A stretch of 64,000 bases of DNA from Pseudoduganella ginsengisoli (GCF_009720865.1 NZ_WNLA01000005.1:62001-126000); one strand, 5' to 3'; shown: positions 17,480 to 26,082, numbered from the stretch's first letter. Program-made: numbers and translations. Notes: a model not told the origin generated them from the sequence alone.

Positions 17480-18763
17480 TTACTTGGAAATTTGCAGCTT
17501 GAGTGCTTTGCCGTAGGCGGTGTAGCTGGATACGATGACGGTTTCGCCCCGTGCCAGCCCGCCCAGCACTTCGATCTGGCTGTTGTTGCGGCGGCCGGTG
17601 CGGATGTCGCGCCGTTCGGCGGTGGCGCCGCCTGGCGACAGTACGAAGACCCAGGCGCCGCCGCTGTCATTGATGTAGGCGCCGTTGGGCAGCAGCAGCG
17701 CGGGCGCCGGTTCGCCCAGCGCGATGCGCGCGTCCAGGCTCTGGCCGGGGCTGAGCTGTTCCGGCGCCGCGCCGGTGAAGACCAGTTCCACAGTGAAGCG
17801 GCCGTCCTTGATTTGCGGGTACACAGTGGCCACGTCGACTGCATAGCTGTGGCCATCGTGCTGTACCACGCCGTGACGCCCGGCCGCCACGCGCTTCAGG
17901 TAAAACTCGTCGACTTCCGCTGTCAGCTTGAAGTGGTCGGGATCGTCGATGCGGCCCACGTGCTTGCCATTGGTGATCGATTCGCCCACCTGTAAATGGA
18001 AATCCGTCAAACGGCCGGCAGTGGGAGCGCGCACGGCCAATGCGTCGACCGTGGCGCTGACCAGTTTCAGGCCCGATTTCAAGCCATCGAGCGCGTTTTG
18101 CAGCTGGGTCAGCGCATGTTCGCGCACGCGGCCTTCCGTACTGTCGCTTTGCCGCGCCTGTGCCAGCGCGCGCTGCTGGCGCTCCAGCTTGTCCTGCGAT
18201 TCTTCCAGCGCGGCGGCCGACACATAGCCTTGTGCAGCCAGGCGCGCATTGCGCTCGTGCTGCTTGCGCGTTTGCTCGAGCTGGAAAACAAGGTCGTCGA
18301 TGCGGCGTTCACGGTCGCTGCGGCTGGCTTCCTGCGCCACGCGCAAGTTGGACAGGTTGGAAATCTGTTGCGCGTGTTCGGCCTGCCGCGCCAGCAATTC
18401 CAGGTTGCGCTGCGGGTTGGCGATACGGAACAGCAGTTGTCCCTGCTGCACACGGTCGCCGTCGCGCGCAAACACTTCTTCGATGCGGCCCGATTCCACT
18501 GAATCGAGCATCACGGAGCGCAGCGGTACGGTGCTGGCGCGCACCACGATGTCGTCGCGGTAAACGCCCTGTTCGACAGTGGCGGTGCGCAGGTCGCCGG
18601 CCGGGACTTGCAGGCCGCGCGGCATCCAGTGCCACAGTGCAGCGGCGGCCGCCGCGATGGCGGCCACGGTGGCGCAAGCCACGATGATTTTCTTGCCGCG
18701 CCGTTTGGGCACGATGGTATCCATGGCGGCGCCGGTGGCGGGTTTGGGCTGGAATGAGTTCAT
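17480..18763 (-). CDS. HlyD/MacA-type periplasmic adaptor protein
   Basis: 427 residues if the ATG at 18763 is used, 414 if the ATG at 18724 is used. One N-terminal TM helix (KKIIVACATVAAIAAAAAA) is followed by a beta-barrel/lipoyl part (ILFRIANPQ-type region), a long coiled-coil hairpin (about residues 140-260, Arg/Glu/Gln-rich) and a C-terminal beta domain. It bridges the inner-membrane pump to an outer-membrane channel, which is not encoded here. First gene of the operon adaptor-ATPase-permease-permease. The predicted sigma-54 start site is one base before the 18763 ATG, so translation is either leaderless from there or starts at 18724. Confidence 0.88.
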   Translation of the reverse strand: MNSFQPKPATGAAMDTIVPKRRGKKIIVACATVAAIAAAAAALWHWMPRGLQVPAGDLRTATVEQGVYRDDIVVRASTVPLRSVMLDSVESGRIEEVFARDGDRVQQGQLLFRIANPQRNLELLARQAEHAQQISNLSNLRVAQEASRSDRERRIDDLVFQLEQTRKQHERNARLAAQGYVSAAALEESQDKLERQQRALAQARQSDSTEGRVREHALTQLQNALDGLKSGLKLVSATVDALAVRAPTAGRLTDFHLQVGESITNGKHVGRIDDPDHFKLTAEVDEFYLKRVAAGRHGVVQHDGHSYAVDVATVYPQIKDGRFTVELVFTGAAPEQLSPGQSLDARIALGEPAPALLLPNGAYINDSGGAWVFVLSPGGATAERRDIRTGRRNNSQIEVLGGLARGETVIVSSYTAYGKALKLQISK

Positions 18764-18774
18764 GCAGGCTGTAT

Positions 18775-18790
18775 TGCAAGCGCTGTGCCA
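18775..18790 (-). promoter_or_regulatory. Sigma-54 (-24/-12) promoter of the efflux operon
   Basis: On the minus strand TGGCAC-AGCGC-TTGCA, matching the sigma-54 consensus TGGCAC-N5-TTGCW at every conserved position. It predicts transcription starting near 18764 toward the HlyD-ABC operon. An NtrC-family regulator is encoded divergently 120 bases away. Confidence 0.85.
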
Positions 18791-18820
18791 CCCCGTTTTT
18801 ACGGAATATTTGCCTGCTGT

Positions 18821-18836
18821 TGTCCGCATCCGGACA
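18821..18836. promoter_or_regulatory. Putative enhancer-binding site 1 for the NtrC-type regulator
   Basis: TGTCCGCATCCGGACA, with the perfect arms TGTCCG-N4-CGGACA. Centred about 64 bases upstream of the predicted sigma-54 start site, in a normal position for an activator site. Confidence 0.7.
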
Positions 18837-18844
18837 GCAGCGGG

Positions 18845-18860
18845 TGTCCGCTTCCGGACA
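18845..18860. promoter_or_regulatory. Putative enhancer-binding site 2 for the NtrC-type regulator
   Basis: TGTCCGCTTCCGGACA, identical arms to site 1, centre 24 bp further upstream (about -88). A degenerate third half (TGTCCG at 18874-18879) follows. The pair suggests cooperative binding of regulator dimers, and possible autoregulation of the regulator gene starting at 18912. Confidence 0.7.
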
Positions 18861-18911
18861 GTGTGAAAAAGCCTGTCCGTGGGCGCAAAAGGTGCTGCTA
18901 GAATGCGCTCC

Positions 18912-20360
18912 ATGCCTGATTCCACTGCACATATCCTGATCCTGGACGACGACGCCGACGTGGCCTGCGCCGCGCAATTGCTGCTGCGCCGCCGCTACGG
19001 CAAAGTCGCCGCGCTGAACGACCCGGCCCAGTTGCCGCGCTACCTGCAGCAGGGGGCGCCGGACGTGGTGCTGCTGGATTTGAATTTCACGCCGGGCCGT
19101 ATTGATGGCGGCGAAGGGCTGGCGCTGCTGGACTTGCTGCGCGTGCAGCCGCAGCCGCCCTTTGTCATCGCATTGACCGCCTATGCCGACGTGCCGCTGG
19201 CGGTGGAAGCGCTCAAGCGCGGCGCGTGCGACTTCATCACCAAGCCGTGGGATAACGCACGCCTGGTGGCGGCCGTGGATGCAGCGCTGGCGCGGCGTAC
19301 CGCGCCGCGTACCGCAGCAGCAGGCGCCACTGCCGCGCTGATGGGCGACTCGCCTGCCATACGCGCAGTGAAAACCATGATTGCCAGCGTGGGGCCGACC
19401 GATGCCAACGTCATGGTGCTGGGCGAAAACGGCGTGGGCAAGGAACTGGTGGCGCGCGCCATCCATGCGGCTTCGCGCCGTGCGGACGGTACGTGTCTGG
19501 CGGTGGATATGGGGGCGTTGCCTGAGTCGACTTTTGAAAGCGAGCTGTTTGGCCATCGCAAGGGATCGTTCACCGATGCGAAAGCCGACCGCGCCGGACG
19601 TTTCCAGGCCGCCAGCGGCGGCACGCTGTTCCTCGATGAAATCGGCAATATGCCGCTGGCTGCACAAGCCAAGCTGTTGACAGTGCTGGAGCGGCGCGAA
19701 GTGACGCCGATTGGCGCGGACAAGCCGGAAGCCATCGACGTGCGCATCGTCAGCGCCACCAACCTCGATGAAATCAAGCTGTTCGATCCGGCCGTGTTCC
19801 GTCCGGACTTGCTGTTCCGCCTGAATACCATCGTGATCCGCGTGCCGCCGCTGCGCGAGCGGCGCGACGATATTCCAGGCTTGCTGCGCCATTACCTTGG
19901 CTGGTATGAGCGGCAGTACCAGCGCCCTGCGCGCGAGCTTGACGTGGCTGCGCAGGCGTGGCTGGTGCAATATGCGTGGCCGGGCAACGTGCGCGCGCTG
20001 CGCCACGCGTGCGAACGCGCGGTGATCCTGGGGACCAGTGCGCAGTATGTGCTGGCCGATTTCGGCTTGCCGGGCCTGGACGCCAGCGCCGGCCAGGCTA
20101 ATCCGGCGGATTTGCCGCCATCGGCCGGCGCGGTTCATGAGGTTGATGCGGCCAATGCGGCAGGCCCGGTGGGGACGGGCAGCGCGGCCACGGCGCCGCC
20201 GCTGCGTATTGCGGGCGACGATTTGACGCTGAGTGCACTGGAACGCGATGCGATTGCTGCTGCGCTGGCTGCAGCCAATGGCAATATCAGCCAGGCGGCG
20301 CGTACGCTGGGCCTCAGCCGTGCCGCGCTATACCGCAAGCTGGGCAAGCATGGCATCTGA
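18912..20360 (+). CDS. NtrC-family sigma-54-dependent response regulator
   Basis: 482 residues from the ATG at 18912, where MPDSTAHILILDDDADV begins the receiver directly; upstream in-frame starts add only a short unlikely tail. Receiver 1-125 with phospho-acceptor Asp56 (VVLLDLNF) and Lys in FITKPWDN. AAA+ domain about 145-375 with Walker A GENGVGKE, Walker B GGTLFLDEIG and arginine-finger region. The sigma-54 contact loop is GSFTDA (218-223) rather than GAFTGA. Fis-type HTH at the end (GNISQAARTLGLSRAALYRKL). It overlaps the kinase gene by 11 bases and is divergent from the pump operon it probably activates. Confidence 0.93.
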   Translation: MPDSTAHILILDDDADVACAAQLLLRRRYGKVAALNDPAQLPRYLQQGAPDVVLLDLNFTPGRIDGGEGLALLDLLRVQPQPPFVIALTAYADVPLAVEALKRGACDFITKPWDNARLVAAVDAALARRTAPRTAAAGATAALMGDSPAIRAVKTMIASVGPTDANVMVLGENGVGKELVARAIHAASRRADGTCLAVDMGALPESTFESELFGHRKGSFTDAKADRAGRFQAASGGTLFLDEIGNMPLAAQAKLLTVLERREVTPIGADKPEAIDVRIVSATNLDEIKLFDPAVFRPDLLFRLNTIVIRVPPLRERRDDIPGLLRHYLGWYERQYQRPARELDVAAQAWLVQYAWPGNVRALRHACERAVILGTSAQYVLADFGLPGLDASAGQANPADLPPSAGAVHEVDAANAAGPVGTGSAATAPPLRIAGDDLTLSALERDAIAAALAAANGNISQAARTLGLSRAALYRKLGKHGI

Positions 20361-21576
20361 CCGCCGCCGAGGCGTACTGGCAGCCGCCTGCGTGGCGGCG
20401 CTGATGGCATTGTCCGCTGCGGCAGCTTTGTTCATTCATTCTCCGCGCCTGCTGACGCTGTATGTTCTCGTGGCCATCCCCTGCGCTTGGACGCTGCGCC
20501 AATGCTGGAGGCCGCGCAGTGAACCCCAAAGCATGGCGCCTGCCGCGGAATTGACGCCGGACCGGCGCGCGTTGCTGGACGCTGCGCAAACCATGGAGGC
20601 GCGGCTGGAAAATGCGCCGATTGCACTGTTCCGCATCGCGCACGCGGTGGGTGGCGGCGAAGTCACGCCGCTCAACGCCAGCGCACGGCGCTTGCTGGCG
20701 CCGGGACGCGCCAGCGATCCGCATGAAATCGGGCGCTTGCTGGCGGCACAGGCCAGCGGCAGCCGCGCACTGGTCAGCTATGAAACAGAACGCGGTACGG
20801 AGCGCGCATTGGCAGCGGTCTCCGAGTTGACGGTGCAGGGCGATGCGCAGCGGCTGGCCGCACTGATGCCCGTGGAAAGCCAGCTGGAAGCCGAAGCGCT
20901 CAATGCATGGCGCCAGCTGGTGCAAGTGCTGACGCATGAAATCATGAATTCACTGACACCGGTGGCGTCGCTGTCCCGTACCGCGTGCGACTTGCTGGCG
21001 GAAGTGCAGGCTGAATTGCCGCCAGACGTCAATGCGGACCTGGGTACGGCGCTGGACGCCATTGCGCGCCGCGCCGCCAGCCTGGTGGAATTCGTGGCCA
21101 GCTACCGCAGCCTGTCCACCGTGCCGGCCGCGCAGCCGGAGCCGGTGGCGGTGCGCGATTTGTTTGCGCGCCTGTCGATGCTGATGGCGCCGCAGTGGCT
21201 GGCGCGCGGCGGCTGCGCGGAATTCACGGTGGAGCCGCAATCGCTGGAAGTCATGGCCGACCCCGGCCAGCTGGAGCAGGCGCTGATCAATTTACTGAAA
21301 AATGCCGCGGAAGCCACTGCCGACACACCGCAGCCGCATTTGCAGGTCAGCGCGCGCCTGAGCCGGGGCGGCCGCCTGCGCATCGAAGTGGCGGATAACG
21401 GCCATGGCGTGCCGGATGAAATGGCGGCGCATATTTTCACGCCATTCTTTTCATCGAAAAAGCAGGGACGCGGTATCGGCCTGGCGATGGTGCGGCACCT
21501 GGTGCACGCCAATGGCGGCATGGTGCGCTATGCCAGGCCGGTAGGGCAGGGCGCCCGCTTTGTGATGACGTTTTAA
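20350..21576 (+). CDS. NtrB-like sensor histidine kinase
   Basis: 408 residues; the ATG lies inside the regulator's last codons (ATGGCATCTGA), giving an 11-base overlap and coupled translation. Two N-terminal TM helices (8-28 and 32-48) with almost no periplasmic loop, a PAS-like linker (about 85-180), an H-box with His196 (LTHEIMNSLTPVASL), and an HATPase domain with N-box NLLKNAAEA, G1 VADNGHGVPD and G2 GRGIGLAMVRHL. The short loop suggests it senses something in the membrane or a signal from the pump. Cognate partner of the preceding regulator. Confidence 0.92.
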   Translation: MASDRRRGVLAAACVAALMALSAAAALFIHSPRLLTLYVLVAIPCAWTLRQCWRPRSEPQSMAPAAELTPDRRALLDAAQTMEARLENAPIALFRIAHAVGGGEVTPLNASARRLLAPGRASDPHEIGRLLAAQASGSRALVSYETERGTERALAAVSELTVQGDAQRLAALMPVESQLEAEALNAWRQLVQVLTHEIMNSLTPVASLSRTACDLLAEVQAELPPDVNADLGTALDAIARRAASLVEFVASYRSLSTVPAAQPEPVAVRDLFARLSMLMAPQWLARGGCAEFTVEPQSLEVMADPGQLEQALINLLKNAAEATADTPQPHLQVSARLSRGGRLRIEVADNGHGVPDEMAAHIFTPFFSSKKQGRGIGLAMVRHLVHANGGMVRYARPVGQGARFVMTF

Positions 21577-22025
21577 CGCACCATTTCCACGTGCATGATG
21601 CCGTCTTCATCATACGGTTCGCTGACCGTCTTGAAGCCGAAGCTGCCGTAAAACTGTTCCAGGTATTGCTGCGCGCCGATGCGGCATGCATGGCCTGGAT
21701 ACAGTTCTTCCGCATAGGCGATGCCCTGTGCCAGCAGCTGGCGGCCAATGCCGGTACCGCGCGCAGCCTGCGTGGACAGCACGCGGCCCAGCGACATTTC
21801 CGTGTACTTCACGCCCGGCGCAATCACGCGCAGGCACGCGGCCAGTTCGCGCTTGCCGTCTTTCACCACCCACGCTGTCACGTGGTGCGCATCCTGGTCG
21901 TAATTGTCGATGTCCGGATACAGGCAATTCTGTTCCAGGACGAATACTTGCTGGCGGTGATACAGCACCTGGTACAGGTCCGCCACTGCCATGTCTTTAA
22001 ACGCTTGCCGCTGCCATTCAATCAT
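21573..22025 (-). CDS. elaA: ElaA-family GNAT acetyltransferase
   Basis: 150 residues with the GNAT acetyl-CoA loop RGTGIGRQLL (motif A) and LGRVLSTQAARG before it; FYGSFGFKTVSEPYDEDG near the C terminus is typical of ElaA. The substrate is unknown. It is convergent with the histidine kinase gene, and the two stop codons overlap by three bases (TTAA). Confidence 0.85.
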   Translation of the reverse strand: MIEWQRQAFKDMAVADLYQVLYHRQQVFVLEQNCLYPDIDNYDQDAHHVTAWVVKDGKRELAACLRVIAPGVKYTEMSLGRVLSTQAARGTGIGRQLLAQGIAYAEELYPGHACRIGAQQYLEQFYGSFGFKTVSEPYDEDGIMHVEMVR

Positions 22026-22062
22026 TCGGAACTCCTGTTGGTCTAACCTTGATTGTACGTGC

Positions 22063-22091
22063 AGAAAAGCAAAAAGGCGCCGAAGCGCCTT
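22063..22091 (-). terminator. ohr terminator
   Basis: On the minus strand AAGGCGC-TTCG-GCGCCTT followed by TTTGCTTTT, 22 bases after the ohr stop. A GNRA/UUCG-type tight hairpin with a good T-tail. Confidence 0.88.
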
Positions 22092-22112
22092 GTTGATGCG
22101 GTGAGCCGTGTA

Positions 22113-22538
22113 TTAAACGACCGTCAGCGTCACGTCGATGTTGCCGCGGGTGGCGTTCGAGTACGGGCAAACGATGTGGGCAGCTTGCACCAGTTTCTCG
22201 GCGGTTTCGCGGTCCAGGCCAGGCAGCGAGATTTTCATTTCCACTTGAATGCCGAAGCCGTTAGGGATAGGGCCGATGCCGACTGCCGCATCGATCGATA
22301 CGTCTGCCGGAACGGCGATCTTGTCACGGCCGCCCACGAATTTCATGGCGCCGATGAAGCAGGCGGAGTAGCCCGCTGCGAACAGTTGTTCCGGGTTGGT
22401 GCCTGGCAGGCCGTTGCCGCCCAGTTCTTTCGGGGTGGTCAGTTTGGCATCCAGCGCGCCGTCCGACGAAACAGCGCGGCCTTCGCGGCCACCGGTGGAT
22501 TTAGCGTGGGCGGTGTACAGAACTTGTTCCAGTGCCAT
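22113..22538 (-). CDS. ohr: Organic hydroperoxide resistance protein Ohr
   Basis: 141 residues, the normal length. Peroxidatic Cys60 (AAGYSACF) and resolving Cys124 ([13 protein letters not shown]) are present, as is the catalytic Arg in the [10 protein letters not shown] region. Ohr reduces lipid and organic hydroperoxides through a lipoylated-protein-dependent thiol cycle. No ohrR gene is adjacent. Upstream, at about 22640-22660, GCAATTAAAT resembles part of an OhrR/MarR-type AT-rich palindrome, but only half is convincing. Confidence 0.95.
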   Translation of the reverse strand: MALEQVLYTAHAKSTGGREGRAVSSDGALDAKLTTPKELGGNGLPGTNPEQLFAAGYSACFIGAMKFVGGRDKIAVPADVSIDAAVGIGPIPNGFGIQVEMKISLPGLDRETAEKLVQAAHIVCPYSNATRGNIDVTLTVV

Positions 22539-22728
22539 GATTGATGCTCCTTTTCAATAGTTAGCGATTACATCGTGTACTACTTGGTTGGCGCTGCACA
22601 TTGTACTGCGCAGCGGGTATGTGCACACTATAGATCGTGCGCTATTTAATTGCAAGCGATTTTTTTAATAGTTGGGATAAATAGGAAGTGATAAAATAGA
22701 CAATTTATTTCCTCTTGGGAATGTGTTG

Positions 22729-22815
22729 ATGAGTTACCTGGTGGATGATTATGTTGACAATGAACAGACCATGGGCACGCTGGCGATCAATGGATCCGTC
22801 AAGGGCCAACTGTAA
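22729..22815 (+). CDS. Possible 28-residue small protein
   Basis: ATG at 22729 preceded by TTGGGAA at a plausible distance; encodes MSYLVDDYVDNEQTMGTLAI plus eight residues. It is acidic, with no signal and no recognised family. It could be a remnant of a longer gene or noise. It lies in the ~460-base gap between ohr and the Sel1 protein gene; two hairpins (22873-22890 and 22897-22922) follow it. Confidence 0.2.
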   Translation: MSYLVDDYVDNEQTMGTLAINGSVKGQL

Positions 22816-22872
22816 CGCCCCTTTTGATGAACTTTACGTATCAAACGACTTGGCCGTCGTGATCGCTGCATA

Positions 22873-22895
22873 ACCGCCAGGGCGGTCACTTTTTC
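22873..22895 (+). terminator. Small terminator-like hairpin
   Basis: ACCGCC-AG-GGCGGT followed by CACTTTTTCC. It would end any transcript from the region of the 28-residue reading frame. Confidence 0.5.
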
Positions 22896-22896
22896 C

Positions 22897-22922
22897 TGAG
22901 ACGAGCAAAGCCACTCGTCTCA
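22897..22922. other. Perfect 9-bp inverted repeat in intergenic region
   Basis: TGAGACGAG and CTCGTCTCA around an 8-base loop, directly after the terminator-like hairpin. No T-tail on either side. The rest of 22816-23001 shows no gene I can support. Confidence 0.4.
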
Positions 22923-23001
22923 GAATACCTGCGTAAGCCATGGATCCTACAGGGGCGCCTGAGTTAACGATTCTGGGGGCCTACACTTGCTTCAGCATGG
23001 A

Positions 23002-24639
23002 TTACAGCGTGAATGGATCCGTCTTCCGGCTTGCCCTGCGGTCCGCCTTGTCTCGCCACACCTTTGCCTGGGCCGGATCCGGCGCCATACCCCAGTCGCC
23101 TTGCTCATATGCGGCTGCCAGGCGGCGCATGGCGGTTTCGTTGTCCAGGGCGGCGGCGCGTTCGTACAGCGCGCGGGCTGCTGCCTGATCTTTTTCGACT
23201 GCGCGGCCTGCTTCATGAAGCGCCGCCATCCGCGCCATGCCATCGGCGTTGTTGTGGGTGATGGCCGTTTGGTACAGCTCGACAGCTTTCGCCAAGTCCT
23301 CTTTCACGCCACGGCCCTCTTCAAACATGCTGCCCAGTGCCGCTGCGGCGTTGCCGCTGCCTTGCGCGACCGCCAGCTCATACCATTCGCGCGCGCTCGG
23401 GTAATCCTGCGCCACGCCGCGTCCGATTTCGTACGAGTAGCCCAAACTATTTTGCCCGCTGCGATGGCCCTGTTCCCCCAGCTTGCGCTGCCAATAAATG
23501 GACTCGGCCAGATCAACCGGCATGCGTGCACCGTGCGCGAGCGCCAGCGACAGGCGGAATTGCGATGGCTGGTCACCACCTTCGGCTGCCTTGCGCAGAT
23601 AGGCGATACCCTGTGCATCGTCGGCGGGAACGCCGATGCCCAGAAAATACATCAGGGCCAGATCGCCTTCCGCAGCGTGGTTGTTGCTGCCGGCAGCCAG
23701 GCGCAGCCAGCGCAATGCTTCGGCTGGATTCTTTTCCATGCCATTGCCGTGCAAAGCCAGGCGGCCGAGGTTGGCCTGGGCCCAGTGACTCCCACTGGCG
23801 GCGGCTTTACGATACCAGGAGGCTGCCAGCGCATAGTCGCGTGGCACGCCGAGGGCATAGTGGTAGATGACGCCGAGGCTGTTTTCCGCCACGTGGTCGC
23901 CCTGCTCCGCCGCCTTTTGGTACCACGTGATTGCCAGCCCGGCGTTGCGCTCCACGCCGTTGCCGGTATCGTAGAGCCAGCCCAGCTCCCGTTGCGCAGG
24001 AGCGAAACCGGCTTCAGCCGAAGCATGGAACCAGGTCCATGCTTCGCCGGGATCGCCCGGGGCGCCCTGGCCCAAGAACAGGCGGCGGCCCAGTTCGAAT
24101 TGTGCTGCCGCCGGGCTTTGCGCATAGGCTTGTCGCATCTGTGCCGGCGTGGCCGCTTCATGCGGTGTGTCTTTAGCATAGACTTGCGCGATGGCAAGCA
24201 GCGCATCCCGGTTGCCGGCCAGCGCCGCGTCACGATACTGGGCAGCCAGCTGCTGCGTCAGCTGCGCCGGCGTGGGCGTATCTGTATCTATTTCCAGCGT
24301 CCACTGGTACTGTATCTTGGCCCAGACACGCGCTGGGACGCCATCGACCCGCCCCGGCTTGAACTGGCAGCTGATAAGGCCCGTGCGCGCCGCTTCGTCC
24401 AGCAGCGCATGCCCACTGGATTTGCGGACTTCGTTTGCTACCACCGAACCATCCACGTCAATCAGAAGGGCCACACTGACAGTGCCGGTCAGTTCCTGGC
24501 GAAGCGCTTCTTTTGGCCATGCCGGCTTGCACTTCTGGAGGGCGTCCTGGTTGAGCGTGGGGCGCTCATTTCCGGCAGGGGCAGCCAGCGCGCCAGTGCT
24601 GGCGCAAAAGGCCAATGCGGCCAGAGAGATTTTCAGCAT
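23002..24639 (-). CDS. Exported TonB_C-domain / Sel1-repeat protein
   Basis: 545 residues with a cleavable signal peptide (MLKISLAALAFCASTGALAA). Residues about 28-115 form a TonB C-terminal-like domain (CKPAWPKEALRQELTGTVSV, DVDGSVVANEVRKSSG, LLDEAARTGLISCQFKPGR). The remainder is roughly ten Sel1-like TPR units with the usual pattern (YDTGNGVERNAGLAITWYQK, AAEQGDHVAENSLGVIYHYA, FEEGRGVKEDLAKAVELYQT). There is no N-terminal anchor or Pro-rich linker, so it cannot work as a classical TonB; a periplasmic scaffold or peptidoglycan/receptor-binding role is inferred. It lies upstream of nothing obvious and starts 21 bases after the serine hydrolase gene. Confidence 0.8.
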   Translation of the reverse strand: MLKISLAALAFCASTGALAAPAGNERPTLNQDALQKCKPAWPKEALRQELTGTVSVALLIDVDGSVVANEVRKSSGHALLDEAARTGLISCQFKPGRVDGVPARVWAKIQYQWTLEIDTDTPTPAQLTQQLAAQYRDAALAGNRDALLAIAQVYAKDTPHEAATPAQMRQAYAQSPAAAQFELGRRLFLGQGAPGDPGEAWTWFHASAEAGFAPAQRELGWLYDTGNGVERNAGLAITWYQKAAEQGDHVAENSLGVIYHYALGVPRDYALAASWYRKAAASGSHWAQANLGRLALHGNGMEKNPAEALRWLRLAAGSNNHAAEGDLALMYFLGIGVPADDAQGIAYLRKAAEGGDQPSQFRLSLALAHGARMPVDLAESIYWQRKLGEQGHRSGQNSLGYSYEIGRGVAQDYPSAREWYELAVAQGSGNAAAALGSMFEEGRGVKEDLAKAVELYQTAITHNNADGMARMAALHEAGRAVEKDQAAARALYERAAALDNETAMRRLAAAYEQGDWGMAPDPAQAKVWRDKADRRASRKTDPFTL

Positions 24640-24660
24640 GACGTATCCTGATCTTTCAAA

Positions 24661-26031
24661 TTAATTGGCCACGCGCACCGCCGCCTGCTCGCTGCCGGCC
24701 TGCACCAGCGTCACCCCGGTGACCTTGCCGTCCGTGCCACGCTGGAATTCAAACGTCGTCAGCGAACCTTCGACAAAGAAGCGGTCCGGCGCATACGGTT
24801 TGAGCGTCATGGCAGGGCGGCCCGGACGCTCGTAACTGAGGCCGGCGCCTTTGCGGGTGAAGGTGCGTAGTGCGTTGTCCGGCATTTTGTAAGTACCGGC
24901 CAGCGCATCGAGCGCCTCCGGCGCCAAGGCCACGGCTTTTTGCTCGGGGAAGGGATTGCCGATGGCGATCGCAGCCGCCGTAAAGGCAATGCGGTCGGAG
25001 TCGAGCACGTCGCGGTTGCCGTTGCTCAGGACGGCGACGAACAGTTTATCATCCGGCAGGCGCAGCGTTTCCGCGTTAAAGCCTGGAATGTCTCCGCCGT
25101 GCCAGATCATTTTATGGCCGCGCAAACTGCTGATGAACCAGCCATAGCCATAGTTGCACTTGGCTTCCTTCGGCAATGTACAGGGCGTCATTGCCTGCTG
25201 CCAGCTTTCCGCTTTCAACAGCTTGCCGGACACAATGGCATCGTTCCAGCGCGCCAGGTCATCCACAGTGGAGACCAGCGCGCCCGCTGCATACGGCAGC
25301 GTCATGCTGATTTTTTCCGCGGTTGAATAGCCGCTGAAAAACCCTGCGCGGTAACCTTCGACGCGGTGTTTGCCACTGCGCTCATGGCCTTCGTATGCCG
25401 TGTCCTGCATGCCCAGCGGCTCAAAAATATGCTGTGCAATGAAATCCGCATAGCGCTGGCCGGAAGCTTTTTCAATGATGGCGCCCAGCAGGAAATAGCC
25501 GGAGTTACTGTAAGACCAGCGTTCTCCCGGCGCGAAGTCCAGAGGCTCGTTTTTAAAGAAGTCGATGAATTGCGCGACACCGGTATCTTTGTCTGCATTC
25601 GGCCAGAATCGCGGCATGGCGGTGTAGTTGCGGATACCAGCTTTGTGCTGCAACAGCTGTTCGATGGTGATGCGATGGCCGTTAACCGGGTAATCTGGCA
25701 AAAAGCGCGTGATGTCATCTTGCAGCGACAATTTGCCTTGTTCCGCCAACATCAGGATCGCGACGGCCGTGAATTGCTTGGTAACGGAGCCCAGGCGCAA
25801 TTGCATGTCGGGCTGCATCGGTGTTTTCTTATCGACGTCAGCCCGGCCATATGCCTTGCGGAACACAGGCTGGCCATCGCGCGTCACAATCACGGTGGCG
25901 CCCGGCGCATCAGCTTTGAACATTGGCGCCAGCGCGGCGTCGATTTGTTCTTGCAGTGGCGGAGCATCCGCGAAGGCGACAGTGGCATGCAACAAGGCTA
26001 GGGTAGACAGGCAGGCGGTAGTCAGCTTCAA
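24661..26031 (-). CDS. Class C beta-lactamase-like serine hydrolase
   Basis: 456 residues with a signal peptide (MKLTTACLSTLALLHATVAFA). Penicillin-binding/beta-lactamase fold motifs: SVTK (SxxK) near residue 82, YSNSGY (YxN) near 168, and WHGGDIPG (HxG) near 315. A C-terminal ~100-residue extension (DALAGTYKMPDNALRTFTRK) is a lipocalin-like DUF3471 type domain common in serine hydrolases and D-aminopeptidases. It probably acts in the periplasm on peptides or D-amino esters rather than as a true AmpC. The stop is 21 bases before the Sel1 protein start, so the pair may be co-transcribed. Confidence 0.85.
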   Translation of the reverse strand: MKLTTACLSTLALLHATVAFADAPPLQEQIDAALAPMFKADAPGATVIVTRDGQPVFRKAYGRADVDKKTPMQPDMQLRLGSVTKQFTAVAILMLAEQGKLSLQDDITRFLPDYPVNGHRITIEQLLQHKAGIRNYTAMPRFWPNADKDTGVAQFIDFFKNEPLDFAPGERWSYSNSGYFLLGAIIEKASGQRYADFIAQHIFEPLGMQDTAYEGHERSGKHRVEGYRAGFFSGYSTAEKISMTLPYAAGALVSTVDDLARWNDAIVSGKLLKAESWQQAMTPCTLPKEAKCNYGYGWFISSLRGHKMIWHGGDIPGFNAETLRLPDDKLFVAVLSNGNRDVLDSDRIAFTAAAIAIGNPFPEQKAVALAPEALDALAGTYKMPDNALRTFTRKGAGLSYERPGRPAMTLKPYAPDRFFVEGSLTTFEFQRGTDGKVTGVTLVQAGSEQAAVRVAN

Positions 26032-26082
26032 AACGGGCTCCTTTAATAAGTTGCCCAGATTATAATATTTCCGCCCGGAATA

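Noticed and set aside
18309..20138. A 609-codon open frame on the minus strand across the sigma-54 region
   Set aside because: It would run through the promoter, the regulator gene and the adaptor gene; antisense composition.
22600..22670. An OhrR operator upstream of ohr
   Set aside because: Only one half of an AT-rich palindrome is recognisable and no ohrR gene is nearby.
22987..24651. A 554-codon open frame on the plus strand opposite the Sel1-repeat gene
   Set aside because: No signal, domain or ribosome site; the minus-strand repeat protein explains the open frame.
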